Positions 1 to 9,965 of a stretch of DNA of 64,000 nucleotides are shown one piece after another. Position numbers and translations under genes: made by a program. The notes beneath the pieces were generated by a model that did no database searches, was not told the DNA's origin, and worked only from the letters and a program-made list of their open reading frames with translations. The first letter of the stretch is position 1. Each line of letters begins with the position of its first letter. The DNA is from Deltaproteobacteria bacterium (lineage in GTDB: Bacteria; Desulfobacterota; Syntrophobacteria; Syntrophobacterales; Syntrophobacteraceae), in the NCBI GenBank assembly GCA_021780695.1, contig JAJXYD010000001.1, forward strand, positions 1-64,000, in the 5' to 3' direction.

Positions 1-161
1 AAAAAAAGATATCAAAGAAACACAATAGGAAAGGTGTCCGGATTGACCTGAGCGATCCAGGCTTGAATTAGCCACCCAAGACCAGTGCGAAATCGCACTT
101 TCCCCGGGTTCAATTTTCGCGTCTTCGCGTGGGACAAAAAGAGATTAAGTCAACAGTATTG
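1..161 (+). mobile_element. MITE-like element, copy 1 (cut by window start)
   Basis: This is the right-hand part of a non-coding element seen four times in the window. It ends with CAACAGTATTG, the inverse of the CAATACTGTTGACTT end of the other copies. It carries a perfect internal hairpin (7-bp arms around AA, 84-99) and the GCGTCTTCGCGTG inner repeat. The left end lies outside the window, so a target duplication cannot be tested. The right flank is the pyrimidine-rich GCCTCCCCTGGA. The element ends 23 bases from the stop codon of the minus-strand PhaR-type gene. It has no coding capacity, so it would need a transposase supplied in trans. Confidence 0.8.
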
Positions 162-184
162 GCCTCCCCTGGAGCCGGAAATGT

Positions 185-661
185 TTAGGGAGGCGCGGTG
201 TCTTTGACCTCACTCTTTTTTTCAGCCCCGAAAAACAGATCGAAAAACGACCCCCAGCGCGCCTGTACCGGAAGGGATTTGCCCGCTGCGGACGAAAGCT
301 CCCGGCCAATATCGAGCCATTTTCTGAAATTTTCATCAAAGGCGCTCTTATAGAGCAGGTAGTTCTTTATGGTGAGCTCGAGGTAGTTTTCGAAAAACTC
401 CGCCAGTACGTCCTCGCGGTACTTTATAACCAGGTGTAAAAAATCCGCGGGCAAAAGAACATGCTTGTTTTTGGCCTCCTCGACGATTATCTGAGAAAGT
501 ATGAAGGCCGTAACATCCTCTGAGGTCTTCGCGTCGATTACCGCGACCTGCCTGCCCTCCCTTATCAGTTGCCCAACCTCGTCGAGGGTAATAAAACCGC
601 TCCTTTCCGGGTCGTAGATGCGTCTGTTGGCGTATTTTTTCAGGACTATCTTTTCGTTCAT
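185..661 (-). CDS. phaR: PhaR-type polyhydroxyalkanoate synthesis regulator
   Basis: A protein of about 158 residues. The N-terminus (KKYANRRIYDPE) is the signature of the PHB/PHA accumulation regulator DNA-binding domain; the middle holds the usual helical granule-binding region (residues about 60-120). PhaR proteins repress phasin genes and leave the DNA when they bind nascent polyester granules. The start at 661 follows GGAG in the minus-strand leader. An upstream in-frame start would add an AT-rich, non-conserved tail. The divergent neighbour is a phasin-like gene, and a repeated 12-mer lies between the two starts. The 3' end abuts MITE copy 1. Family call is strong; targets are inferred. 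Confidence 0.9.
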   Translation of the reverse strand: MNEKIVLKKYANRRIYDPERSGFITLDEVGQLIREGRQVAVIDAKTSEDVTAFILSQIIVEEAKNKHVLLPADFLHLVIKYREDVLAEFFENYLELTIKNYLLYKSAFDENFRKWLDIGRELSSAAGKSLPVQARWGSFFDLFFGAEKKSEVKDTAPP

Positions 662-687
662 GGGGTAGCTCCGGTAAATTTTTTTCG

Positions 688-699
688 GCAATGCACAAT
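688..699. promoter_or_regulatory. Candidate PhaR operator, repeat 1 (GCAATGCACAAT)
   Basis: A 12-base sequence that recurs identically at 754-765 between the divergent phaR-type and phasin-like genes. Published PhaR sites are rich in TGC/GCA motifs, which this sequence contains. Binding is inferred, not shown. Confidence 0.5.
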
Positions 700-753
700 T
701 AGAAAATATAATCATATAGTGGGATAAAGATGTATATGAGGAAAATTTTTTAT

Positions 754-765
754 GCAATGCACAAT
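754..765. promoter_or_regulatory. Candidate PhaR operator, repeat 2 (GCAATGCACAAT)
   Basis: Second exact copy of the 12-base repeat, 66 bases from the first. It sits just upstream of the -35 box of the predicted phasin promoter, a position suited to repression. Confidence 0.5.
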
Positions 766-772
766 CACTTCC

Positions 773-800
773 TTGACTCCGGCTCCCCAGTAATTATAGT
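773..800 (+). promoter_or_regulatory. Sigma-70-type promoter for the phasin gene
   Basis: TTGACT (773-778), a 16-base spacer and TATAGT (795-800). This would start transcription near 807, giving a leader of about 145 bases before the phasin start at 953. Confidence 0.5.
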
Positions 801-952
801 TCAGTTCAACCGGTAACAACGCAAATTAGTCGTTTTGGCCGATCGCTTTTTGGCGAAAAGCCCTTATTTGCAAACCCGCAGCCGCGCACGTGAAGCGGGA
901 AATTTTAATTTCCCGGGCCCGCCCTCGTCGCCAGTTCAAAAGGAGATCGCAA

Positions 953-1237
953 ATGGACCAGTTTAACCTGCTAAAGCAGATGATCGATTTTAACCGGACC
1001 ACTTTTGACAACACCTTCGGCGCCGCATGCATGCTCCAGGAGCAATCGGAGAAGATGATGAACTCTTTTGTCGAACAGGCAGTGTGGATTCCAAGTGAAG
1101 GTAAAAAGGCCATGAATGACATGACCGCCATGTTTAGAAAGGGTTGTTCCGAATTTAAACGCGCCGTGGATGAAAACTTCAGCAAAGCCGAAAGCTATTT
1201 CGAACAAAGCGGCCGCTCTCAGGCCCAAGGGGTTTAA
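953..1237 (+). CDS. Phasin-like PHA granule protein
   Basis: A 94-residue protein, predicted almost wholly helical and amphipathic (DQFNLLKQMIDFNRTTFDNT at the start), with a run of heptad-like hydrophobics typical of the phasin family that coats polyhydroxyalkanoate granules. The start at 953 is preceded by AAAGGAG with good spacing; the longer reading frame from 890 has no such site and adds a basic tail. It is divergent from the PhaR-type regulator and followed by an intrinsic terminator. Phasins are short and diverse, so the call rests on size, composition and neighbour. Confidence 0.75.
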   Translation: MDQFNLLKQMIDFNRTTFDNTFGAACMLQEQSEKMMNSFVEQAVWIPSEGKKAMNDMTAMFRKGCSEFKRAVDENFSKAESYFEQSGRSQAQGV

Positions 1238-1341
1238 AGAGGCTCTCTATCCCATAGCGGATAAAAATCAGGCCGCAACCATTTTTCTCGGTCACCCCCA
1301 AGAGCAAAAAAAAACCTCTAACAGGTTAAAACCACATGCCT

Positions 1342-1386
1342 GCCGATGTCCATCCGGTTTAGATGGACATCGGCTCTTTTTTTTAA
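1342..1386 (+). terminator. Intrinsic terminator after phasin gene
   Basis: A perfect inverted repeat (GCCGATGTCCATC and its complement around CGGTTTA) is followed directly by C and a run of T. It would end plus-strand transcription from the phasin gene. Confidence 0.85.
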
Positions 1387-1595
1387 TAGCCCACAGAACC
1401 CATAGCGGGCGGAGTAACAAGGGGTGCCGAAGTTTTAACGTTTGCAACAGTGTGGCCGGCCAGTCCACAGGCAAAAGACCAGCAGGCAGGTACGGCAAAA
1501 TGAGGTCCGGCCAGGCTTTCAGCATGTGCGTTTACAAAGGCGCCGCCAAAGAGCACCATCGCCATGGCCAAAACAACGATAATTTTTTTGCTCAT
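1383..1595 (-). CDS. Small secreted protein of unknown function
   Basis: 70 residues with a clear Sec signal peptide: MSKK, a hydrophobic stretch (IIVVLAMAMVLFGGAF) and a likely cleavage after AHA near residue 25. The mature part is about 45 residues with two cysteines (ACWSFAC) and a Pro/Ala-rich tail. AAAGGAG sits ahead of the start. I do not recognise the family. Expression is supported by a sigma-70-type promoter at 1677-1705 and a leader hairpin. It overlaps the T-run of the convergent phasin terminator by a few bases. Confidence 0.6.
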   Translation of the reverse strand: MSKKIIVVLAMAMVLFGGAFVNAHAESLAGPHFAVPACWSFACGLAGHTVANVKTSAPLVTPPAMGSVGY

Positions 1596-1616
1596 TTCTA
1601 ACTCCTTTTGTCAAAC

Positions 1617-1641
1617 CAACCTCTAAGAGGTGGTTTTGGCT
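1617..1641 (-). other. Leader hairpin of the small secreted protein mRNA
   Basis: On the minus strand AACCACCTCT and AGAGGTTGGTT form a near-perfect stem with one bulge, about 20 bases ahead of the start codon and just upstream of the ribosome binding site. It could modulate translation or mRNA stability. Confidence 0.35.
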
Positions 1642-1676
1642 CCCTAATATTTATTGGTTCAAACTTTGTTAGTCGA

Positions 1677-1705
1677 AACATAAAATCGGCCCTCCTCTTT
1701 GTCAA
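1677..1705 (-). promoter_or_regulatory. Sigma-70-type promoter for the small secreted protein
   Basis: On the minus strand, TTGACA, a 17-base spacer and TATGTT, about 80 bases upstream of the start codon. Confidence 0.6.
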
Positions 1706-2188
1706 GAGCCCGTTTGTCGAATTTGCCAAGGCCCAATTAGCTTCCGATCGCTCTTTGGAGTAATCCGGCCTTAGGTTTGGAAAACCTTGATCGATAACTT
1801 AAAGAAAAAAACCAGTTTGTAATCTAAGCCATTCTGGTGCTATTATTTTTTAGCTGTACGCATTGAGAACTCATCTTGGCTGGAGGCGGCTAACCAATTA
1901 TTTAGGGGTTGTCTTGGGGGTAGAGTCTGGGATTTGCCTGACACCCCTTTAAAGAGACCCGAAAGTCGCTGTCTGGCTTTTTGTCCGGGTTTTTGATTTG
2001 CGCCCACAGTGGCTCATTGGGCTTTGGGTGGCAGAGACCCCTTCTGAAGGCCTGTCCAGCCAATCGGGTAGGCTCCGTTTAGCTAATGCTTTCCGTGAAT
2101 AGTTTCGCAAGTGTAAAAGATGGTTACACTTTGGGGGAACGGTGACAATGGCGCTTATCGTTGAAACTTTGCTGGGGTCTTTAAAAAG
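1706..2188. other. Gene-free stretch with one possible promoter
   Basis: I see no credible gene here. A plausible plus-strand promoter (TTGTAA at 1817, 18-base spacer, TATTAT at 1841) would give a leader of over 300 bases in front of the GT4-like gene. Several GC-rich inverted segments lie between 1920 and 2070, but I could not match them to a known riboswitch. Confidence 0.3.
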
Positions 2189-4579
2189 TTGAAAGATAAA
2201 TCAAGTTTAAACCCCTTTAAGCCGGTACGTTCCCACATGACCGATCCGGTTTGGAAGATCAAGGCGCTGTTTTCAAAAAAAACTCCACGACCAGATAGGT
2301 CTCCGGAAATTCCCGAAGGTCCTTCGGATTGTTTCTCCATGCGATGCGACAATGTATTTCCCCGCAGGTTGATTGGACCCAAAACCGCTCTCTTAGCCCC
2401 AGAAGCCATGATAGCTCAGGGAACTGCTGACAGTCCTTCGACCCTCTCCCGGAAGAGCCGGCAGGAGGAAACGCAATGTATATCCTCGGTTAAGAGGTCG
2501 ATCAAAACTGACGGGGATCCCTTTGTTGTGGTGGGGCGTGGGGCCATTACAGTACAAAACGGAGTCGATCTGTTTATTTGCGCCGCCGCCGCCGTTACAC
2601 GGCTTTGTCCTTCACGCCGGTTTTGCTTCGTGTGGTTTGGTAAAAGCAGTGAGGATCTTTTTTGGGGTTATCTCCAAGAACAGATCAACCGGTGCGGGCT
2701 TAGGGAAACTGTAAGATTTGTGGAAGAATACGGGGAATTCGATTCAGACTGCGCTCCGGCGGATATGTTCTTTCTGAGCGCCCGGTTTGACCGGTCGTCA
2801 AAGGCCGCTATTGAGGCTTTGAGCGCCGGTTTGCCCGTTGTATGTTTTGAAGATGCCTCGGGCCTTGCGAGGTTGCTTTCAAGCTGCGACGAACTCAAAA
2901 ATCTCGTAGTGTCATACATGGATATATATTCGGCTGCCGCGGTAATAGACTCCTTATCTAAAGACCGCGCCTACAACTCTTTTGTAGCGCGCGCTATCCG
3001 CGACTGCGGGCTCTCCTTTTCTAACGGCAGCTCTTCTAACCTTGCCCGGCTAAAAGAGGAGGGGAAAAGCCCTGTAGCCTCCAAGAAAAAGTGGGGTTTC
3101 AGCCAGGGGCTTGTTCTTGAGCGCCCAAGCCGCAGGTTTAATTGTGTTCCGTCCATGTGGGGGAACTCAGCATATCAATGCTATGAAAGCGCTTACCGGA
3201 TATGGAAAAAGTACAGGAGCAAAGATATCCAAAGGGATGAAGCTCTGAGGTTAATTGAGAAACTGTGCGGCATCGGTCCGTTTTTTTCCTTCTATCCCCT
3301 CTATAAGCTTATAAAGCCCATCGTTAAGGCAAAAACTCTTCTGGCTAAACCTCGCAGAGCCCTAAGACCGGGTTGCCGGACTTTTGATCCCTCCAAGAAA
3401 ACGATTTTGCTCTTTTCCCACGAGGCCTCTCTTACCGGGGCGCCTTTGATTGCATTCAATTTGCTCGAAAAACTTGTATCCAAGTATAATGTGGTTTCGG
3501 TGCTTTTGGGTCCCGGCATTCTTGAAAAAGCTTTTGAGAGCAACTCCGTTGCCCTGCTGGGGCCCTTTACCAATTCTCAGAGATACTCCACTTTTGTCCA
3601 CGACCCCATCCTCAGGCTTTGCAGGCAATTTTCGCCATCCTTTGCGATCGTAAACAGCCTGGAGTGCGGCCAGGCTCTGGCCCCGCTGCGCCAGGCGGCT
3701 GTTCCATCCGTTTTGCTGGTACATGAGTTCGCTTCCCTTTGTCCGGTAGATTTGAGCAAGCTTGCCGCTAATGCCTCCCAGGTGGTCTTCCCCGCCCAAC
3801 TTGTCTGGCGAAACGCAGTTGATGTATTACCTCAGATGGCTGCCCGGTCCGCAAATATCCTCAATCAGGGGCTGTGCCGAATCCCGATGGAATTGTTTGG
3901 GGGCAAAGAGCGCCATGATGGTGCCAAAGGTGTCTCTTCGGCTATGAGACCGCTTGGGGCCAAGGATGATGCCATTGTCGTTTTGGGGTGTGGAACAATC
4001 GAGATGCGCAAGGGGGTCGATCTGTTCATAGCCGCCGCGCTCGCTCTAAAGCGGCTTTTGCCGACTCGGCGGTTCCGTTTTGTTTGGGTTGGCAAAGTAA
4101 TGGAGCATTACTTTGCGGGTTATCTTGCCGAACAGATCGAGCGTTGCGGGCTTGAACAAACGATTAAATTCTTAGGCCAGCTCGACTCTGTGGACCAGGC
4201 CTATGCCATGGCCGATATATTCTTTCTGAGTTCCCGTTTGGACCCCTTTCCAAACGTCGCCATTGAGGCCATGAGCGCCGGGTTGCCTGTTGTGTGTTTC
4301 GAAAATGCTTCCGGTATTGCACAGATGCTTTCAGGCCGTGAGGACCTCAAAAACCTGGTGGTCCCCTATATGGATGTCGATAGGGCAGCCCGGGTAATGG
4401 AACTCTTAAGCGCGGACCCTTCCTATCTTGCCCGCGTGAAGGGCCTGGTTCGCAACCTCGCCCTCTCTTTTGACATGGACCTCTACTGCGAGCGCATCGA
4501 GTCACTGGCCCAAGAGGCTGCTCTTCTCATGTCGGAACACCAACCGGAGGGGATTGAGTCCACGGTCGCCGGCTCTTAA
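2189..4579 (+). CDS. GT4-like protein with an internal tandem copy of the catalytic half
   Basis: 796 residues from a TTG start with no strong ribosome binding site; ATG codons at 2237, 2339 and 2408 are alternatives. Residues about 400-770 form a full GT4 glycosyltransferase: an N-terminal acceptor half (ILLFSHEASLTGAPLIAF) and a C-terminal donor half with RKGVDLFIAAA and DPFPNVAIEAMSAGLPVV. Residues about 109-290 are a second copy of only the donor half, recognisable by VQNGVDLFICAA and DRSSKAAIEALSAGLPVV, with the same downstream NLVVxYMD segment. The first copy lacks its own acceptor half and has lost the RK of the RKG motif. It probably arose by partial duplication and may be inactive. 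It lies upstream of the main polysaccharide cluster. Confidence 0.75.
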   Translation: MKDKSSLNPFKPVRSHMTDPVWKIKALFSKKTPRPDRSPEIPEGPSDCFSMRCDNVFPRRLIGPKTALLAPEAMIAQGTADSPSTLSRKSRQEETQCISSVKRSIKTDGDPFVVVGRGAITVQNGVDLFICAAAAVTRLCPSRRFCFVWFGKSSEDLFWGYLQEQINRCGLRETVRFVEEYGEFDSDCAPADMFFLSARFDRSSKAAIEALSAGLPVVCFEDASGLARLLSSCDELKNLVVSYMDIYSAAAVIDSLSKDRAYNSFVARAIRDCGLSFSNGSSSNLARLKEEGKSPVASKKKWGFSQGLVLERPSRRFNCVPSMWGNSAYQCYESAYRIWKKYRSKDIQRDEALRLIEKLCGIGPFFSFYPLYKLIKPIVKAKTLLAKPRRALRPGCRTFDPSKKTILLFSHEASLTGAPLIAFNLLEKLVSKYNVVSVLLGPGILEKAFESNSVALLGPFTNSQRYSTFVHDPILRLCRQFSPSFAIVNSLECGQALAPLRQAAVPSVLLVHEFASLCPVDLSKLAANASQVVFPAQLVWRNAVDVLPQMAARSANILNQGLCRIPMELFGGKERHDGAKGVSSAMRPLGAKDDAIVVLGCGTIEMRKGVDLFIAAALALKRLLPTRRFRFVWVGKVMEHYFAGYLAEQIERCGLEQTIKFLGQLDSVDQAYAMADIFFLSSRLDPFPNVAIEAMSAGLPVVCFENASGIAQMLSGREDLKNLVVPYMDVDRAARVMELLSADPSYLARVKGLVRNLALSFDMDLYCERIESLAQEAALLMSEHQPEGIESTVAGS

Positions 4580-4648
4580 TGATTGGCATGGGGTGTTGCG
4601 GCGCCCACTTGCGTTCCTAACAGCCGCCCTGCCTGCTTTGGGGGGCGA

Positions 4649-6751
<2,103 letters not shown>

Positions 6752-7091
6752 GTGGAAAAGAAAACCGACACTCCCCAGGTGTCTCTCATCGTTTGTTGCC
6801 ACTACGAAGCGCAAAACATATCCGTGTCCTATTTGCGTATTCGTGCCGCAGTCGATGGTGCAACCGATTTTTCGGAAATGATCTGCACAAATGAGGATGG
6901 CACCGATTCCACCCTTGACCGGTTTTTGGCCCCTACATCGCGAAGATCTTCGTCTGTTGGCGGTCGATCCTTGCTGCGAGGTTGCTCGGCCTTCGTCCAC
7001 ACCTGGGCAACGCTTCGCGTTTTCCCTAGCCGTTACGACCACCTGGCTCATCAATAGAAAAAGGACTTATTTTGGCAAAATGCAAGATTGA
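6752..7091 (+). pseudogene. Remnant of a GT2 (dolichol-phosphate-mannose-synthase-like) / GtrA gene
   Basis: One plus frame begins like a GT2 polyprenyl-phosphate glycosyltransferase: PQVSLIVCCHYEAQNI, then YLRIRAAVDGATDFSEMICT and a DGTDSTLDR segment matching the usual ND-G-S-x-D-x-T-L motif. After about 65 residues similarity stops. A neighbouring frame continues with RFAFSLAVTTTWLINRKRTY, which resembles the end of a GtrA flippase domain. The centre of the gene is missing and the frame is broken. GT2, GtrA and GT39-like genes commonly sit together, and a GT39-like gene follows at 7072. I infer a deleted donor-lipid module; identity is by eye only. Confidence 0.55.
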
Positions 7092-8853
7092 GTGGAAGCA
7101 TGTCCTGTTCGCAGCCATAGTGCTGGTAGCATTGCTCGCGCGCTTTAAAGAATGTCATTACAATTTGAGTGGAGACGAGGTATTCTCCATGACAGTTGCA
7201 AATCAATCATTTGCCAAATTAATCTCGGCTGCTGTGCAGGATCGCACCCATCCGCCGCTCTACTACATTCTCCTTCATTCCTGGATCGGTATTTTTGGTC
7301 CCTCCGAGATGGCCGTTCGCTCACTGAGTATAATATTTTCAGGTGTGTTGATCCTGGTTTTGTATGGACTGCTTCGCCGGTTCATGGACAGGGGGATGGC
7401 CTACGGTTTACTGTTGCTCGTGGCGCTCAGTCCTTTTTTTGTTTATTTCGGGGAAGAGATCCGTCCATACTCGTTGATAGCGCTTGCGGCCACAGTCAAT
7501 TTACTTTTCTTCGTTCGAATGTTGGAAAGGCCGCAAAGCCGGGAGACTATCGGGATATGGGCCTTATCGTGTACGTTGTTGCTATATTGTGAATACATGT
7601 CGATGTTGATTATCCTTTTTGAAATTGCACTTGGCTTTATCCTGCTAAGAGCTGAGCGCAGGGTTGTCCTTTATAGCGGTTCGGCCGGAATTGCTCTTTT
7701 TTTCCCCTGGTTGATCCCCGTATTAGTCTATCCGTTATTGAGAGGTTCTTATGCCTTCGCAAATATCTCCTGGATTGCTCGACCGACTTTTACGGATTTT
7801 TGCCGCTTCTATGTTTCCGTATTGGGCGATGGACCAGGCATAAGGTGGCAAAACGGGTTGTTGGCTTTGTTGGTTTTTCTCCTTGCAGCCTATATGGTAT
7901 ATCGTTTTTTATCCCAAAAACCCTTTGATGCCAGGCACGCCATAATATTGTTGGTTGCCTTTGGCGTACCGCTTATAGTCTATGAGGTTTCGATCCGGGG
8001 GCCCGTATCGATATTTTTGTCAAGACAGTTGATCGCAGCCGCTATCGCCTATATCGTCGTAATCGGTCTATGCCTTTCTGTTTTGCCCAGAACATTGGCC
8101 GCAGCCATTTTGTTGGTGCTCGTTTTCTGGGCGGCCCTTTCACTTCCGCAGGGTTTCCCGAAATATATGAACCCCCCGTGGCGAAACATCGCCAGCCTGA
8201 TTGATACCCATTTTGGCTCACAAACCGTTGTCACGCAGGAATATTGGGTTCAGTTGCCCATTGAGTATTATAGAAAATCGGGTGGGAGAGTGCTGCCCTG
8301 GAACCAACTGGGGAAGCTAAAGGGCGATCGCGGTTTTTTGTTTGTGTGCAGGTCCGTTGATGCCAGGTGCTCCGAACTTACGGAAAACCATGCCCTCAAG
8401 TCGCACCTATCTCTTGTGCGTACATGGCGATGGGGTCTTCCATCCTCGCCGTGGAACAGGCTTCGTCTCTACCGGGTGAGCGATCTGAGCGGGGCCGTAT
8501 TGGCGTCGGCTCTCCAGGATTCCGTTGTTGCCCCTGCCGATAAAACGACAATCGGTTACAAGGGCGTCGATCTTGGAGACGGTTGGAAATTGGTGAAATG
8601 GTTCGGTTACTTCAATACCTCGAAATCCCCCTGGATATACCACCAGACTCTTGGCTGGCTTTATACCTGCTCTAGGAGCAATGAAGGCGTCTGGTTTTGG
8701 CATGCCCGCATGAAAGCCTATTTGTGGACCGGTTCGAAAGTGTATCCCTATTTTGACAGGGCCGGCGACGGGGCTTGGCTCTACTATAAGAAGGGGCCAT
8801 CCCATCCTCAGTGGTTTTATAATTTGAAGGCAGGGAAATGGGAACAATATTGA
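7072..8853 (+). CDS. GT39/ArnT-like membrane glycosyltransferase with C-terminal WIYH/WLYT domain
   Basis: 593 residues. The first 390 are polytopic, with about ten membrane segments; the first loop carries the catalytic-type acidic pair (LSGDEVFS) followed by HPPLYY, as in polyprenyl-phosphate-sugar transferases of the GT39/GT83 type. A soluble segment follows, and the last 85 residues form an aromatic-rich module (WFGYFN, WIYHQTLGWLYT, WLYYKKG, FYNLKAGKWE) that I know as a recurrent tail of exported proteins without an assigned role. The TTG start has AAGGA upstream. The enzyme would face the periplasm and move a sugar from a lipid carrier. The GT2/GtrA module upstream is broken, so its donor must come from elsewhere, or the gene is losing function. 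Confidence 0.8.
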   Translation: MAKCKIEWKHVLFAAIVLVALLARFKECHYNLSGDEVFSMTVANQSFAKLISAAVQDRTHPPLYYILLHSWIGIFGPSEMAVRSLSIIFSGVLILVLYGLLRRFMDRGMAYGLLLLVALSPFFVYFGEEIRPYSLIALAATVNLLFFVRMLERPQSRETIGIWALSCTLLLYCEYMSMLIILFEIALGFILLRAERRVVLYSGSAGIALFFPWLIPVLVYPLLRGSYAFANISWIARPTFTDFCRFYVSVLGDGPGIRWQNGLLALLVFLLAAYMVYRFLSQKPFDARHAIILLVAFGVPLIVYEVSIRGPVSIFLSRQLIAAAIAYIVVIGLCLSVLPRTLAAAILLVLVFWAALSLPQGFPKYMNPPWRNIASLIDTHFGSQTVVTQEYWVQLPIEYYRKSGGRVLPWNQLGKLKGDRGFLFVCRSVDARCSELTENHALKSHLSLVRTWRWGLPSSPWNRLRLYRVSDLSGAVLASALQDSVVAPADKTTIGYKGVDLGDGWKLVKWFGYFNTSKSPWIYHQTLGWLYTCSRSNEGVWFWHARMKAYLWTGSKVYPYFDRAGDGAWLYYKKGPSHPQWFYNLKAGKWEQY

Positions 8854-8957
8854 GCCTTTTAGCCCTAGGCAAGTGTCCTGCCCCGAGCCCATATTGGGAC
8901 AGGGCTGTGCGGATGATTTAAGGACAAATTGAAGCGCAGGCAGCCTCTCTGCTGCTG

Positions 8958-9917
8958 TCAGGATGTCTCTTTTACGAGTCGAAAGCCGATAAAGTCGCTC
9001 TTTTGATTTGAGGGCCAATGGAATCGACCCGCTGACCTGCAATTTTTTGCGCTGCCAAACCATGAACCTCCGCGAACAACTTTGCCGGTACCTGCTCTTG
9101 GCCCCATCGGATCTTTGCCTGGAGTGTTGCTGTAATCGCCGTACCAGTCCTGGCACCATTCGGCGACATTGCCGTGCATATCGAAGAGCCCCCAATCATT
9201 AGGTCTTTTACGAGCAACAGGGTGGGTCTTCCTGCCCGAGTTTGCGCAGTACCACCCCGTTTGCGCCAAAACCGGGTCCAGACCGCAATAGAGTTCCGAG
9301 ATTTCGCCGCCCGAAAAGGCCGTAGCGCTTTGGACGCGGCAACCGTATTCCCATTCGGCTTCCGTAGGAAGGCGGTAGACCCCCTTTGCCAGTGAATTCA
9401 ATTTTTTCAAAAATTGTTGGCAATCCCTCCATGAAACGGATTCGATCGGCAAATCGTCCAGGCCGTTTTGAAAAAAGGCCGGGTTGACTCCCATAACAGC
9501 CTTCCACAACCCCTGGGTGACCGGTATTTTCTGCATGTAGAAAGGCTTGGTGATGTTTACCTCATGGATAGTCTCATCTGCGCTCCGGCCTGCTTCGCAG
9601 TCGGGGCTGCCCATCAGAAAGCTCCCGGGTTCGATAAGGACGAAAAAATGATCCAAAGAAGTAAAGATGTCGCTTTCCTCGGATGGGGAGTTGGAAACCG
9701 CCGCCTCCCCCGACATTTGGTTCGAAATGGCCGCGGCGCTCCCTGCACTCTCCTGTTGAAAACCGGTGGTTTCCACCCCTTTTGGAGGTTGGGCGCGCAA
9801 AGTCTCGATGTGTTCCTTAAAAGCTGAAGCAGCGTCAATGTTTTTCCCCGGGTGTTCGAATTTTGCCACGATTGCGTCCAGCTGGGAAAAGATGGGTTCC
9901 TGCTTTCGTCTAGTCAT
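8958..9917 (-). CDS. FGE-sulfatase (SUMF1) domain protein
   Basis: About 319 residues. An N-terminal helical segment of about 90 residues precedes a complete formylglycine-generating-enzyme-like fold: FVLIEPGSFLMGS, VTQGLWKAVMG, YRLPTEAEWEYGCR, GLFDMHGNVAEWCQDWYG, and KVVRGGSWFGSAKNCRSAGR. The C-terminal region keeps only one cysteine where true formylglycine enzymes have an active pair, so classical sulfatase activation is doubtful; many members act as structural or C-type-lectin-like domains. The start at 9917 follows AAGGAC; an upstream ATG is less well placed. No signal peptide is visible, so it is probably cytoplasmic. It is convergent with the GT39-like gene. Confidence 0.85.
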   Translation of the reverse strand: MTRRKQEPIFSQLDAIVAKFEHPGKNIDAASAFKEHIETLRAQPPKGVETTGFQQESAGSAAAISNQMSGEAAVSNSPSEESDIFTSLDHFFVLIEPGSFLMGSPDCEAGRSADETIHEVNITKPFYMQKIPVTQGLWKAVMGVNPAFFQNGLDDLPIESVSWRDCQQFLKKLNSLAKGVYRLPTEAEWEYGCRVQSATAFSGGEISELYCGLDPVLAQTGWYCANSGRKTHPVARKRPNDWGLFDMHGNVAEWCQDWYGDYSNTPGKDPMGPRAGTGKVVRGGSWFGSAKNCRSAGRFHWPSNQKSDFIGFRLVKETS

Positions 9918-9965
9918 GTCAATGTCCTTAAATCGGGTCGGTTTCATGCAAGTGGCATGGATTTG

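Noticed and set aside
1170-1601. Plus-strand reading frame covering the small secreted protein
   Set aside because: It runs through the phasin terminator hairpin and has no recognisable domain; the opposite-strand gene has a promoter, ribosome binding site and signal peptide.
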